Source of the DNA: Tissierellia bacterium
GTDB lineage: Bacteria; Bacillota; Clostridia; Tissierellales; Tepidimicrobiaceae
DNA: 10,340 nucleotides
Direction of reading: 5' to 3'
Assembly (NCBI GenBank): GCA_012518745.1
Contig: JAAYRM010000115.1
Span: 1 to 10,340 of the forward strand
Shown here: in pieces, positions 1-6,450 of the stretch
Layout: each line of letters begins with the position of its first letter
How positions within the stretch are numbered: the stretch's first letter is position 1
The notes under the pieces: model-generated
The model's database searches: none
Told to the model about the DNA's origin: nothing
Seen by the model: only the letters and a program-made list of their open reading frames with translations
Position numbers and translations under genes: made by a program

Positions 1-1833
1 TAGATAGCCCTCTACCGCACAGGCAAGACAGAGTATTCCTATAATAGCCGATAATATCATCGGAATGGCATTTACCAATGGTAGGAATACGACATCCCCC
101 CCAACTACTTCCTTTACTAGGATCAAGGAGGAGTCATAGGCGAATATATATGGAACTATAAAGGCTGCTAGAGCCAGTTTCACCGCCTGAAATCCAGTCC
201 GCATCGCATTAGCCCCGGCAATCCCCGCCCCGGCATAAGCTGCTAAAGCCACAGGTGGAGTTATATCGGCTACAACACCAAAGTATAGTATGAAGAGATG
301 AGCCGCCATTAGATTTACTTCTAGCTTAATCAAAGCTGGCACGGCCATCGTAGCGAGCACTATATACTTCGCAGTGGTAGGCAATCCCATTCCAAGTATT
401 ATAGAGGCTATCATGGTAAAGAATAGCGTCAATATGAGCTTACCTTGGGCAAGGCTGATTATGAGCTCTGCTACCCTTAGGCCCAGACCCGTCAAGGTAA
501 CTACCCCGACCACAATCCCAGCGCAGGCGCAGGCACATATGACCCCTACGGAACCCTTAGCTCCATGCTCCAACGCACCGAAGAACTGCTTTATTCCGAA
601 GGATCCATCTCTCTTGATCAGTACAGCTATTATTGCTATGATTACACTTGCTATAATCGCCCAAAACGATGCCAATAGGGGTGTATATCCCTTGATCAGA
701 AGGTATACTATTACAAATAACGGGATCAGTAGATACCCATTGGTCTTCATTATATTGGCAAATCTGGGCAATTCATTTCTGGGAATCCCCTTAAGCCCTA
801 ATTTAGCAGCCTCCAGGTGAACCATTATACCAACTGCAAAATAGTATAGTATAGCCGGTATTGCAGCAGCAGCTATTATCTTGACATAGGCTATCCCCGT
901 AAACTCCGCCATTATAAATGCCGCGGCGCCCATAACCGGTGGCATTATCTGTCCCCCGGTAGACGCTGTCGCCTCTACTGCCCCTGCAAAATGCGGTTCA
1001 TATCCCATCTTCTTCATCAGGGGTATGGTAAATGCTCCCGTGGTCACCGTATTTGCAACCGAGCTACCGGATACAGAACCCATGAACCCGCTAGCTACGA
1101 CCGCGGTCATAGCCGGTCCGCTCTTAAGATGCCCGGTCAATGAATAGGCCACATCTATAAAGAATTCGCCCACCCCCGTCTTATCCAAGAAGGTCCCAAA
1201 TAATATGAACATGAACACAAAAGTAGATGATACGCTGATGGGAACCCCCAATATTCCCTCTAAGGTGAGGTACATATGGTTTATAATCCTATCCCATCCA
1301 AATCCCCTATGCGCTAAAATTCCAGGTAGATAAGGTCCAAGTCTAGCATATAATAGGAATATTATTGCAACTATAGGTAGTTCAGGACCCACCACCCTTC
1401 TGGTAATCTCCAGCGTCAATAGAATGGCCATACCTCCAAAGAGGATATCTATGGTATTCAAATTACCACCCTTGTAGGCGATCTGTTCCACATATACGAA
1501 TAGGTAACCAAATATAACTATGTTGATTACTACAAATATATAATCCAATATGGATGGTTTGGATTTATTGCTCCTCTTGCTACCCGGGAATAGTAGAAAC
1601 CCTAGGGTAAATGCAAATATGATATGAAGAGATCTCTGCCTTACGGAAAGCAATGTACCAAATCCAGCGGTATAGAGGTGGAATAGAGACATTATTATAG
1701 CTAATAGGGCTGTAATCTTACCGATCAAGCCGTCAAATTTTCTAGATTTACTTGCATCTGAATCGTATTCTTCCAATAATTGTTCTACGTCCAATGCTGA
1801 TTCACTCTCTGTTATTAGTTTGTTTTGCGACAT
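1..1833 (-). CDS. TRAP transporter fused permease (4TM+12TM type), C-terminus cut by window edge
   Basis: This is the integral membrane subunit of a TRAP secondary transporter, importing a substrate delivered by the TAXI receptor encoded upstream, driven by an ion gradient (family knowledge). The reverse strand is open for 611 codons from ATG at 1833 to the first base without a stop, so the end is missing. A cytosolic leader of about 35 residues precedes many hydrophobic helices. Family-typical stretches are visible: GSVSGSS at about residues 252-258, STGGQIMPP at 291-299, GMGLPTTAKY, and DITPPVALAAYAGAGIAGA near the end. The family usually has about 620-690 residues, so little is lost. AAGGAGG at 1840-1846, six bases before the ATG and inside the end of the DUF1850 gene, fixes the start and implies translational coupling. 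The substrate cannot be read from sequence; TAXI systems studied elsewhere often take dicarboxylates or glutamate-like acids. Confidence 0.95.
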   Translation of the reverse strand, partial: MSQNKLITESESALDVEQLLEEYDSDASKSRKFDGLIGKITALLAIIMSLFHLYTAGFGTLLSVRQRSLHIIFAFTLGFLLFPGSKRSNKSKPSILDYIFVVINIVIFGYLFVYVEQIAYKGGNLNTIDILFGGMAILLTLEITRRVVGPELPIVAIIFLLYARLGPYLPGILAHRGFGWDRIINHMYLTLEGILGVPISVSSTFVFMFILFGTFLDKTGVGEFFIDVAYSLTGHLKSGPAMTAVVASGFMGSVSGSSVANTVTTGAFTIPLMKKMGYEPHFAGAVEATASTGGQIMPPVMGAAAFIMAEFTGIAYVKIIAAAAIPAILYYFAVGIMVHLEAAKLGLKGIPRNELPRFANIMKTNGYLLIPLFVIVYLLIKGYTPLLASFWAIIASVIIAIIAVLIKRDGSFGIKQFFGALEHGAKGSVGVICACACAGIVVGVVTLTGLGLRVAELIISLAQGKLILTLFFTMIASIILGMGLPTTAKYIVLATMAVPALIKLEVNLMAAHLFILYFGVVADITPPVALAAYAGAGIAGANAMRTGFQAVKLALAAFIVPYIFAYDSSLILVKEVVGGDVVFLPLVNAIPMILSAIIGILCLACAVEGYL

Positions 1834-2356
1834 TATATACCTCCTTCGCTATATATTGTAATAAAGGTACCTTTTTCATTTCAAATTTTACGCCCTCTCC
1901 CGGTTCCGAAAACCCCAGAAATGGATAAGCCTTCCCTCTGAGGAAGATCTCATGATTGGCTCTTATAGCACCAGTTCTATATACGAGATCATCCATTACT
2001 TCCTCGATCCCATATATCCTGAATCCATCTTTAGTTATCTCAAATTCATATGGGGTTTCTGATGGTAACCCTGCACCATAGGAGTGAAAATATGATTCTT
2101 CTAATATGATCTGCTTATATTCATCTATATAATATGATTCGATTACAGGGGTCAGTTGGATTGAATGGATATACTCTATATGGAATCTATCGCCCTTTCG
2201 TACCTTCCAGCCGGTTAGATACGCCCCGGTTCTGTGATTGGATGCCTGCAATATATCAATAGGAAGGAGCAGCGTTATTAGAATCGCTATAGCAGCAATT
2301 AATAACCCACTCCTTCTCATAGAATCGATCTTACTTGCTAATTCCCTGTTCCTCAT
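1802..2356 (-). CDS. DUF1850 protein, accessory to the TRAP transporter
   Basis: A 184-residue protein of unknown biochemical role, recognised as DUF1850 by its position between TAXI receptor and fused TRAP permease and by the core around residues 50-100 (GWKVRKGDRF, then YIHSIQLTPVIESY, then SYGAGLPSE), which has the family's HS..L.PV.E look. A hydrophobic segment at about residues 17-36 is a signal or membrane anchor, placing the rest outside the membrane. It overlaps the TAXI gene by 26 bases and the permease gene by 32, so the three should be one translationally coupled transcript. The start is uncertain: ATG at 2356 has no clear Shine-Dalgarno sequence, and an in-frame ATG at 2320, ten bases after the TAXI stop, would give a more typical signal sequence (MRRSGLL). 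I infer a periplasm-side or membrane-surface helper of the transporter; that is not shown by sequence. Confidence 0.85.
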   Translation of the reverse strand: MRNRELASKIDSMRRSGLLIAAIAILITLLLPIDILQASNHRTGAYLTGWKVRKGDRFHIEYIHSIQLTPVIESYYIDEYKQIILEESYFHSYGAGLPSETPYEFEITKDGFRIYGIEEVMDDLVYRTGAIRANHEIFLRGKAYPFLGFSEPGEGVKFEMKKVPLLQYIAKEVYNVAKQTNNRE

Positions 2357-3323
2357 AATATTTCATGGCTCCAGGATGGACTTCGATTGGCATCCCAGAC
2401 AGGGCAGTTTCTAATTGTATATCCTTCCCTCTCTCATGAGTTGCTATGATCTCATCCCTTTGCTCAAATATAGTCTTTGTCATATTGTATGCTAGGTCAT
2501 CATCTAGATTCTCCGGTACTACAAGCATAGCCATAACCGCTATTGCGGAAACATCCTCTTCCTGGCCTTCATAGGTTCCCTTTGGAATTTCAACCCCTAT
2601 ATAGTATGGATATTCTTCTATCGCTTCCGCGATCTTATCCTTTGACATCGATACAACTACTATATCACTTTCATTGGATACCTGCGTAATAGCTGCAGTT
2701 GGAATTCCCGCAGTGATGAAAGCTGCATCTATTTGCTTATCCTGTAATTGAGAAGCTGCTTCATCAAAGGATAGAAAATCTGCTTTTCCTAGATCGTCAT
2801 AGTCCAAGCCATGAATACCTAGAATCTGTCTTGCATTCGCCTCTGTTCCTGAGCCGGGCGCACCGATTGCAACCTTCTTACCCTTCAGATCCTCTACTGA
2901 CTTAATACCCGAATCCTTAGTAGCTACTATCTGCACCAATTCAGGATAGACCATGGCCATACCCCTCATATTCTCTATCTTATCCTTGCCATCAAAGGTT
3001 TCAATACCCTCGGCTGCGTAATAGGTTATATCGTTCTGAATAAATGCTATATCCGCTTCACCCTTGGATATCAGTTCAACGTTCTCCACTGAAGCACCGG
3101 TAGATTCTACGTTAGCGGTTACTCCATCGATGTTATCGTTAAAGATCTGTGATAAAGCTCCTCCTAACGGATAATATGTTCCTGCTGTTCCACCAGTTGC
3201 TATCGATATATATTGGGTCTCTCCTGCTACCTCATCATCGCCATTTCCTTGAGCTGTACAACCGGCTACTAGAGCTACTAGCAATAATACCAATAGTACT
3301 TTAGATACCGAATTCTTAAACAT
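2331..3323 (-). CDS. TAXI-family TRAP transporter solute-binding lipoprotein
   Basis: Extracytoplasmic receptor that captures the substrate and hands it to the fused permease. The 330-residue length is normal for the family. A lipoprotein signal is clear: a basic start, a hydrophobic run, and lipobox LVAGC with the lipidated cysteine at residue 22, followed by a polar linker. The mature part begins with the TAXI hallmark ISIATGGTAGTYYPLGG (residues 39-55), then ESTGASVENV (73-82), GEADIAFIQND (89-98) and GAPGSGTEANARQIL (154-168), as in TAXI receptors including the founding TAXI proteins. An AGGGGG Shine-Dalgarno sequence lies about eight bases before ATG 3323. It is the first gene of the operon, and its leader of about 90 nt begins at a promoter with two palindromes. 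Ligand identity is inferred only as a small organic acid. Confidence 0.95.
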   Translation of the reverse strand: MFKNSVSKVLLVLLLVALVAGCTAQGNGDDEVAGETQYISIATGGTAGTYYPLGGALSQIFNDNIDGVTANVESTGASVENVELISKGEADIAFIQNDITYYAAEGIETFDGKDKIENMRGMAMVYPELVQIVATKDSGIKSVEDLKGKKVAIGAPGSGTEANARQILGIHGLDYDDLGKADFLSFDEAASQLQDKQIDAAFITAGIPTAAITQVSNESDIVVVSMSKDKIAEAIEEYPYYIGVEIPKGTYEGQEEDVSAIAVMAMLVVPENLDDDLAYNMTKTIFEQRDEIIATHERGKDIQLETALSGMPIEVHPGAMKYYEEQGISK

Positions 3324-3402
3324 AATAATACCCCCTTATTTTTCTTTTCTGCAAGTTTCATCTTGCTATCCTTCGTAACGCAGAATATTTGGAAATCTAT
3401 CC

Positions 3403-3416
3403 TTGATAAATATCAA
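3403..3416. promoter_or_regulatory. FNR/CRP-family-like box at the TRAP operon transcription start
   Basis: TTGATAAATATCAA has perfect six-base arms and matches the classical FNR-type pattern TTGAT-N4-ATCAA at all ten defined positions. It directly abuts the inverted repeat at 3417-3440. With the start of transcription predicted near 3414 it covers roughly -2 to +12, so a bound protein would be expected to repress. Seen: the palindrome and its position. Inferred: that a CRP/FNR-family protein binds it. Confidence 0.45.
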
Positions 3417-3440
3417 TCCTATTATATACCTATAATAGGA
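3417..3440. repeat. Perfect inverted repeat over the TRAP promoter (10-bp arms, 4-base centre)
   Basis: Arms TCCTATTATA (3417-3426) and TATAATAGGA (3431-3440) are exact reverse complements around TACC. The left arm contains the minus-strand -10 box and the right arm fills most of the -35/-10 spacer, a typical place for a repressor or MerR-type activator. It could form a hairpin in plus-strand RNA followed by TTTTGTAAATC, but no plus-strand gene ends here, so an operator is likelier than a terminator. No regulator gene lies nearby in the window. Confidence 0.6.
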
Positions 3441-3449
3441 TTTTGTAAA
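3421..3449 (-). promoter_or_regulatory. Sigma-A-type promoter of the TRAP operon
   Basis: On the minus strand, TTTACA (3449-3444) and TATAAT (3426-3421) are separated by exactly 17 bases: five of six and six of six matches to consensus. Transcription should begin near 3414, giving a leader of about 90 nt before the TAXI ATG. The -35 box starts just past the stop of the small upstream reading frame, so the operon has its own promoter. Confidence 0.8.
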
Positions 3450-3455
3450 TCTTTT

Positions 3456-3656
3456 TTATATAAATAACAGATGCCGACATAGGTAAATTATGTAATTTAC
3501 CATAGTTCTAGGCAGTTCGTATTTATCTATCCTGATCCCTATGAGCGTATTATTTAAATTTTCAATTTCCACTCTCGACCCCTGATTTGATTTATCCATT
3601 GCCTCATAAAGGGTTTTTATATATGAAATTGCAATTTTAAAGGAACGAGAAACCAT
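3456..3656 (-). CDS. Possible small hypothetical protein (66 residues)
   Basis: I do not recognise this reading frame, and it may not be a gene. In its favour: codons resemble the neighbours (ATA, AGA, GAA, AAT rich), the predicted protein is not low-complexity, a good promoter lies 28-56 bases upstream, and it fills a stretch otherwise without genes. Against: the AGGA before the ATG at 3656 is about 12 bases away and is better placed for an ATG at 3663, which opens an out-of-frame eight-codon frame ending in TAA. The C-terminus is mildly hydrophobic (YIIYLCRHLLFI) and no domain is evident. It ends a few bases before the TRAP operon -35 box. The transcript may instead be a non-coding or leader RNA reading toward the TRAP operon. 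Confidence 0.3.
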   Translation of the reverse strand: MVSRSFKIAISYIKTLYEAMDKSNQGSRVEIENLNNTLIGIRIDKYELPRTMVNYIIYLCRHLLFI

Positions 3657-3683
3657 TTTTCATCATTGTCCTATAACCCGTTA

Positions 3684-3712
3684 AGCATACCATATAGTCC
3701 CTCCATTGTCAA
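3684..3712 (-). promoter_or_regulatory. Promoter reading leftward from the 3.7-kb intergenic region
   Basis: On the minus strand, a perfect TTGACA (3712-3707) is followed after 17 bases by TATGCT (3689-3684), preceded by TG one base upstream (extended -10). The start would be near 3677, about 20 bases before the ATG of the small frame at 3656. It is divergent from the promoter of the DUF4349 gene. Confidence 0.6.
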
Positions 3713-3767
3713 ACATCACACCATAATCCCCGATGTAACCTCTCTGTAAATCTTCTCCTCGATTTCC

Positions 3768-3776
3768 TGATATAAT
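3768..3776 (+). promoter_or_regulatory. Extended -10 promoter of the DUF4349 lipoprotein gene
   Basis: TGATATAAT is a perfect extended -10 element (TG-N-TATAAT). No convincing -35 is seen 16-18 bases upstream, which extended -10 promoters can tolerate. Transcription should begin near 3783, so an in-frame ATG at 3781 would not lie inside the mRNA; this supports the start at 3820. Confidence 0.6.
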
Positions 3777-3807
3777 TAAAATGAAGGCGGTGTTAAATAT
3801 GGTATAT

Positions 3808-3814
3808 AAGGAGG
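3808..3814 (+). promoter_or_regulatory. Ribosome binding site that sets the DUF4349 start
   Basis: AAGGAGG lies five bases before ATG 3820. Upstream in-frame ATGs at 3781 and 3799 lack such a site, and starting at 3820 gives a normal lipoprotein signal (MRRFRK, then a hydrophobic run). Confidence 0.85.
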
Positions 3815-3819
3815 CAAAT

Positions 3820-4722
3820 ATGAGGAGATTCAGAAAATGCTTAACCCTATTTCTAATCCTATTATTGTCTATATCCATCTTAATAGGATGTGGTTCAAAG
3901 CAAGATATTTCCAATGAAGGGACAGTAGGACTTAATTCCACTATGGATTCGGCTATGTCGGAAAGGGAAGAGGTACCGGCCCACGATGTGGAAGCCTCGG
4001 AGGAGGCTAAAGATGATAATTCCCTTGAACCCGATAAGGTTATTACGACGATAGAGATCTACTTCGAGACTACTCAATTCGAAAAGAGCAACAAAAATCT
4101 TATTCAATTGCTAGAAGAGCATGATGCATATATAGAGGATTCCAACATAAGCCATAATCCGCATCATGGCAGCCAAGGCTATAGGGATGCGTTCTATAGC
4201 ATCAGGGTCCCAAAGAATAATATCCAGGCCTTTAAAGCAAATTTAGATCAAGTCGGAAGTATAACCAATGAAAATACATCTAAATCGGATGTGACCAAAC
4301 AATATAGGGATACCGAATCCCGTTTAAAGGTTATTGAGGTTAAGGAAGAGAGGATCCTATCTCTCCTATCCAAAGCGGAAAAGATTGAGGATATCATCAA
4401 GCTAGAAGAACAGCTTAGCAATACAATATATGAAAAAGAGGAATTAAAAGCCAGTCTAATGGACATGGATGATCGGGTAGACTATAGTACAGTATTGATC
4501 AATATATGGGAAGTCAAGAAGGTAAGTAGCCTAGATACAGCAGATACTAAATTTGGCGCAAGATTTCTGGATGCCGTCGGTGATTCTATCTTTTTCTTCA
4601 AAAGAACATTGGAAAATCTAATCCTCCTATCGGTATATGTATTTCCATTTGCATTGGTTGTGGGTATAATTATATTTCTAGCTGTTAAAATAATAAGAAG
4701 GATCAGAGGAACTAAGGAATGA
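3820..4722 (+). CDS. DUF4349 lipoprotein with coiled coil and C-terminal membrane helix
   Basis: Cell-surface protein of unknown function, 300 residues from the chosen start. Order of parts: lipoprotein signal with lipobox LIGC and cysteine 24; an acidic, low-order linker (about 30-75); a folded DUF4349 domain (about 76-235) containing the family's IEIYFETTQFEKS and FYSIRVPKNNIQAFKANL pattern; within it a charged helical hairpin (about 155-215: TKQYRDTESRL, then KAEKIEDIIKLEEQL) expected to form a coiled coil; then a membrane segment (about 266-290) and a basic cytosolic tail. Lipid anchor and C-terminal helix together would pin both ends to the membrane. Members of this family are described as putative lipoproteins, some linked to sigma or anti-sigma systems, but no sigma gene is visible here. 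It appears to be transcribed alone. Confidence 0.88.
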   Translation: MRRFRKCLTLFLILLLSISILIGCGSKQDISNEGTVGLNSTMDSAMSEREEVPAHDVEASEEAKDDNSLEPDKVITTIEIYFETTQFEKSNKNLIQLLEEHDAYIEDSNISHNPHHGSQGYRDAFYSIRVPKNNIQAFKANLDQVGSITNENTSKSDVTKQYRDTESRLKVIEVKEERILSLLSKAEKIEDIIKLEEQLSNTIYEKEELKASLMDMDDRVDYSTVLINIWEVKKVSSLDTADTKFGARFLDAVGDSIFFFKRTLENLILLSVYVFPFALVVGIIIFLAVKIIRRIRGTKE

Positions 4723-4723
4723 T

Positions 4724-4742
4724 GGATGGATATATTCCATTC
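4724..4742 (+). terminator. Weak hairpin after the DUF4349 gene
   Basis: Just past the stop, GGATGGA (4724-4730) pairs with TTCCATTC's first seven bases (4736-4742) with one G-U pair around a TATAT loop. The T-rich stretch that follows (TAGTTTCTATTTT) is not immediate, so termination would be weak at best. Confidence 0.35.
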
Positions 4743-4776
4743 ATAGTTTCTATTTTAAGGTTCTTTCTCCAAAACA

Positions 4777-4805
4777 TTGAGAATATATATATATTTTGAT
4801 AGAAT
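4777..4805 (+). promoter_or_regulatory. Promoter of the aminopeptidase gene
   Basis: TTGAGA (4777-4782) and TAGAAT (4800-4805) are 17 bases apart, each with five of six consensus matches, and TG one base before the -10 makes it an extended -10. The spacer is mostly alternating AT. Transcription should start near 4812, inside the palindrome described next, with a leader of about 45 nt. Confidence 0.7.
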
Positions 4806-4819
4806 GGTAATCATTACAT
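4805..4819. promoter_or_regulatory. Candidate Fur-family (Zur-like) operator
   Basis: GTAAT-C-ATTAC (4807-4817) is a perfect 5-1-5 palindrome inside the window TGGTAATCATTACAT. The core equals that of the 7-1-7 Zur box of Bacillus (TCGTAAT-N-ATTACGA), though the outer positions mostly differ; agreement with Fur or PerR boxes is less good. It begins at the last base of the -10 box and covers the predicted start of transcription, where a repressor would act. The downstream enzyme is a two-metal peptidase, which fits metal control. Binding is inferred only. Confidence 0.35.
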
Positions 4820-4856
4820 TCTTTAGTATCCAATATACCATATGAGGAGTGATTTT

Positions 4857-6293
4857 ATGAATATAAACATTGGCAAAGGTGGCGATGTGAGGATAGTTCC
4901 CGTATTTAAGGATACGCAATCGGTGGAATACGCTGAGGAATTATATAGCTATCTAAAGGATAGGGGGATCTTCAAAGGTGATTCCGGTGAATTGTTTGCT
5001 GATATTGCCCCCGAGGATGATAAGGTCCTCATCCTAGGTTTAGGTGATAGGGATGAATTGACATCCCAATCGATTAAGGTAGCTTTCCATAAAGCCGGGA
5101 AAAAGTTAATGAAGCTTAAGGTTGAAAGCATCGAAATAGCCATGCCTGAATGGGGAGATATTCCATATCTGGATGCATTTAAATCGATGATAGAGGGACT
5201 ATTGCAATCCGAATATAGTTTTGAAAAGTATATTGCTGAAAAGAAGGTTATTCCAAGTATAGAGAATGTCTATATCGATGTGACACAGGACCAAAGAGAA
5301 GAATCCAGCATTGCGATAGAGGAAGTCGAAAGCATTATGGAGGGAATATTCCTAGCTAGGGATCTAGTCAATGAACCCGCAATTAATATGACTCCCAAAA
5401 AACTCTCCCAGATGGCGGTAGAGGAATTAGATGGCCTGGGAGTAGATGTCAAGGTATACGGCAGGGAGAAGATCGAAGAACTGGGAATGGAAGCCTATCT
5501 AGCAGTTTCCCGCGGTTCTGCGCAGGAACCCCAATTCATAGTTATGCAATATGAGGGTAATCCCGATTCAGATGAAATGCTGGCCCTTGTAGGCAAGGGA
5601 TTGACCTTTGATTCGGGTGGTTATTGCATTAAGCCTCCTAAAGGGATGGATACAATGCATTCGGATATGGCCGGAGCAGCTTCGGTAATAGGAGCCATGA
5701 AATCCATCGCCAAATCGAAGGTTAGGCGAAATGTAACCTGTATAATAGCAGCATGCGAAAATATGATTTCCGGTGCGGCATATAAACCGGGTGATATTAT
5801 AGGGTCCATGTCTGGAAAGACCATAGAGGTATTGAATACGGATGCGGAGGGACGTCTTACCCTTGCAGATGCCCTATGGTATGCTACCGATACCCTAAAA
5901 GCTGATAAGGTAGTAGATATAGCTACCCTCACGGGTGCGTGCGTCATCGCCCTAGGGAATATAAATACGGGGGCTATCACGAACAACCCATCCCTTATGG
6001 ATGAAGTTAGAAAAGCCGGCGAATTAGCAGATGAACCCGTTTGGGAACTTCCCAATAATGACGAATATATGGAAGATATAAAGGGGAGTTTCGCGGACCT
6101 GAACAATATAGGTCGTGATGGTGCGGGTACCATAACTGCAGGCCTATTCCTAGGGGAATTCGTAGGGGATACCCCATGGGTACATCTAGATATTGCGGGC
6201 ACCTCATATCTAAAGGAGGCTAGTGGCTACCTCCCCAAGGGGGCAACGGGAGTACCGGTTAAAACATTATACTACTTAGCAAAAGAATTTTAG
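4857..6293 (+). CDS. pepA: M17 leucyl aminopeptidase
   Basis: Cytosolic two-metal exopeptidase releasing N-terminal residues, often leucine, from peptides; 478 residues from the chosen start. The catalytic C-terminal half is intact: metal ligands K247, D252 (VGKGLTFDSGG), D270 (MHSDMAGAA), D329 and E331 (NTDAEGR), plus catalytic K259 and R333. All seven keep the spacing of E. coli PepA (offset 23), so the enzyme should be active. The N-terminal domain (about 1-150) is divergent, as is usual. ATG 4857 is preferred because GAGGAG (4844-4849) sits seven bases before it; the in-frame ATG at 4842 overlaps that ribosome site. The gene has its own promoter with a possible metal-responsive operator and ends at a strong hairpin, so it is monocistronic. 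In E. coli PepA is also a DNA-binding protein, but nothing here shows that role. Confidence 0.96.
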   Translation: MNINIGKGGDVRIVPVFKDTQSVEYAEELYSYLKDRGIFKGDSGELFADIAPEDDKVLILGLGDRDELTSQSIKVAFHKAGKKLMKLKVESIEIAMPEWGDIPYLDAFKSMIEGLLQSEYSFEKYIAEKKVIPSIENVYIDVTQDQREESSIAIEEVESIMEGIFLARDLVNEPAINMTPKKLSQMAVEELDGLGVDVKVYGREKIEELGMEAYLAVSRGSAQEPQFIVMQYEGNPDSDEMLALVGKGLTFDSGGYCIKPPKGMDTMHSDMAGAASVIGAMKSIAKSKVRRNVTCIIAACENMISGAAYKPGDIIGSMSGKTIEVLNTDAEGRLTLADALWYATDTLKADKVVDIATLTGACVIALGNINTGAITNNPSLMDEVRKAGELADEPVWELPNNDEYMEDIKGSFADLNNIGRDGAGTITAGLFLGEFVGDTPWVHLDIAGTSYLKEASGYLPKGATGVPVKTLYYLAKEF

Positions 6294-6303
6294 GTGATGA
6301 TTC

Positions 6304-6333
6304 AATCCCCAGAATATCGGCATTCTGGGGATT
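6304..6333 (+). terminator. Hairpin terminator after the aminopeptidase gene
   Basis: AATCCCCAGAAT (6304-6315) and ATTCTGGGGATT (6322-6333) form a perfect 12-bp stem with loop ATCGGC, ten bases past the stop codon. The following sequence AGTATTTGCCTTTATATT is T-rich but broken, so efficiency may be moderate. Confidence 0.75.
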
Positions 6334-6338
6334 AGTAT

Positions 6339-6367
6339 TTGCCTTTATATTGATCAGATACTATAAT
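6339..6367 (+). promoter_or_regulatory. Candidate promoter for the secretion-ATPase-like gene
   Basis: TTGCCT (6339-6344), 17 bases, then a perfect TATAAT (6362-6367). It follows the terminator and would give a leader of about 75 nt before ATG 6451. The leader holds a short hairpin, TACCC/GGGTA at 6390-6406, of unknown meaning. The -35 match is only four of six. Confidence 0.45.
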
Positions 6368-6450
6368 CTATATAGGGAATATGTTTTTATACCCTTGATA
6401 TGGGTAAAGATAATTAGGATGCTATTTAAAAAACGAAGGAGTGATTCAAG

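Noticed and set aside
374..820. Plus-strand open frame of 148 codons
   Set aside because: It lies wholly antisense to the TRAP permease gene, whose conserved motifs are unmistakable. It has no ribosome site, and its product looks like a reading-frame shadow.
3781..3819. Upstream in-frame ATG for the DUF4349 protein
   Set aside because: It sits at the predicted transcription start, has no ribosome site, and would put 13 residues before a normal lipoprotein signal. ATG 3820 with AAGGAGG is far better.
3681..4107. Minus-strand open frames of 86 and 70 codons across the DUF4349 promoter and start
   Set aside because: They overlap the lipoprotein gene antisense, lack ribosome sites, and one would run through two divergent promoters.
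4781..4800. Alternating AT run as a possible microsatellite
   Set aside because: It is simply the promoter spacer of the aminopeptidase gene; ATATAT runs occur widely in this AT-rich sequence.
4842..4856. Upstream in-frame ATG for the aminopeptidase
   Set aside because: This ATG overlaps the GAGGAG ribosome site that is well spaced for ATG 4857, so it cannot use that site.
5621..6202. Minus-strand open frame of 193 codons
   Set aside because: It is antisense to the catalytic half of the M17 aminopeptidase, whose active-site residues are all intact; the antisense product is Ser/Ala/Pro-rich without domain features.
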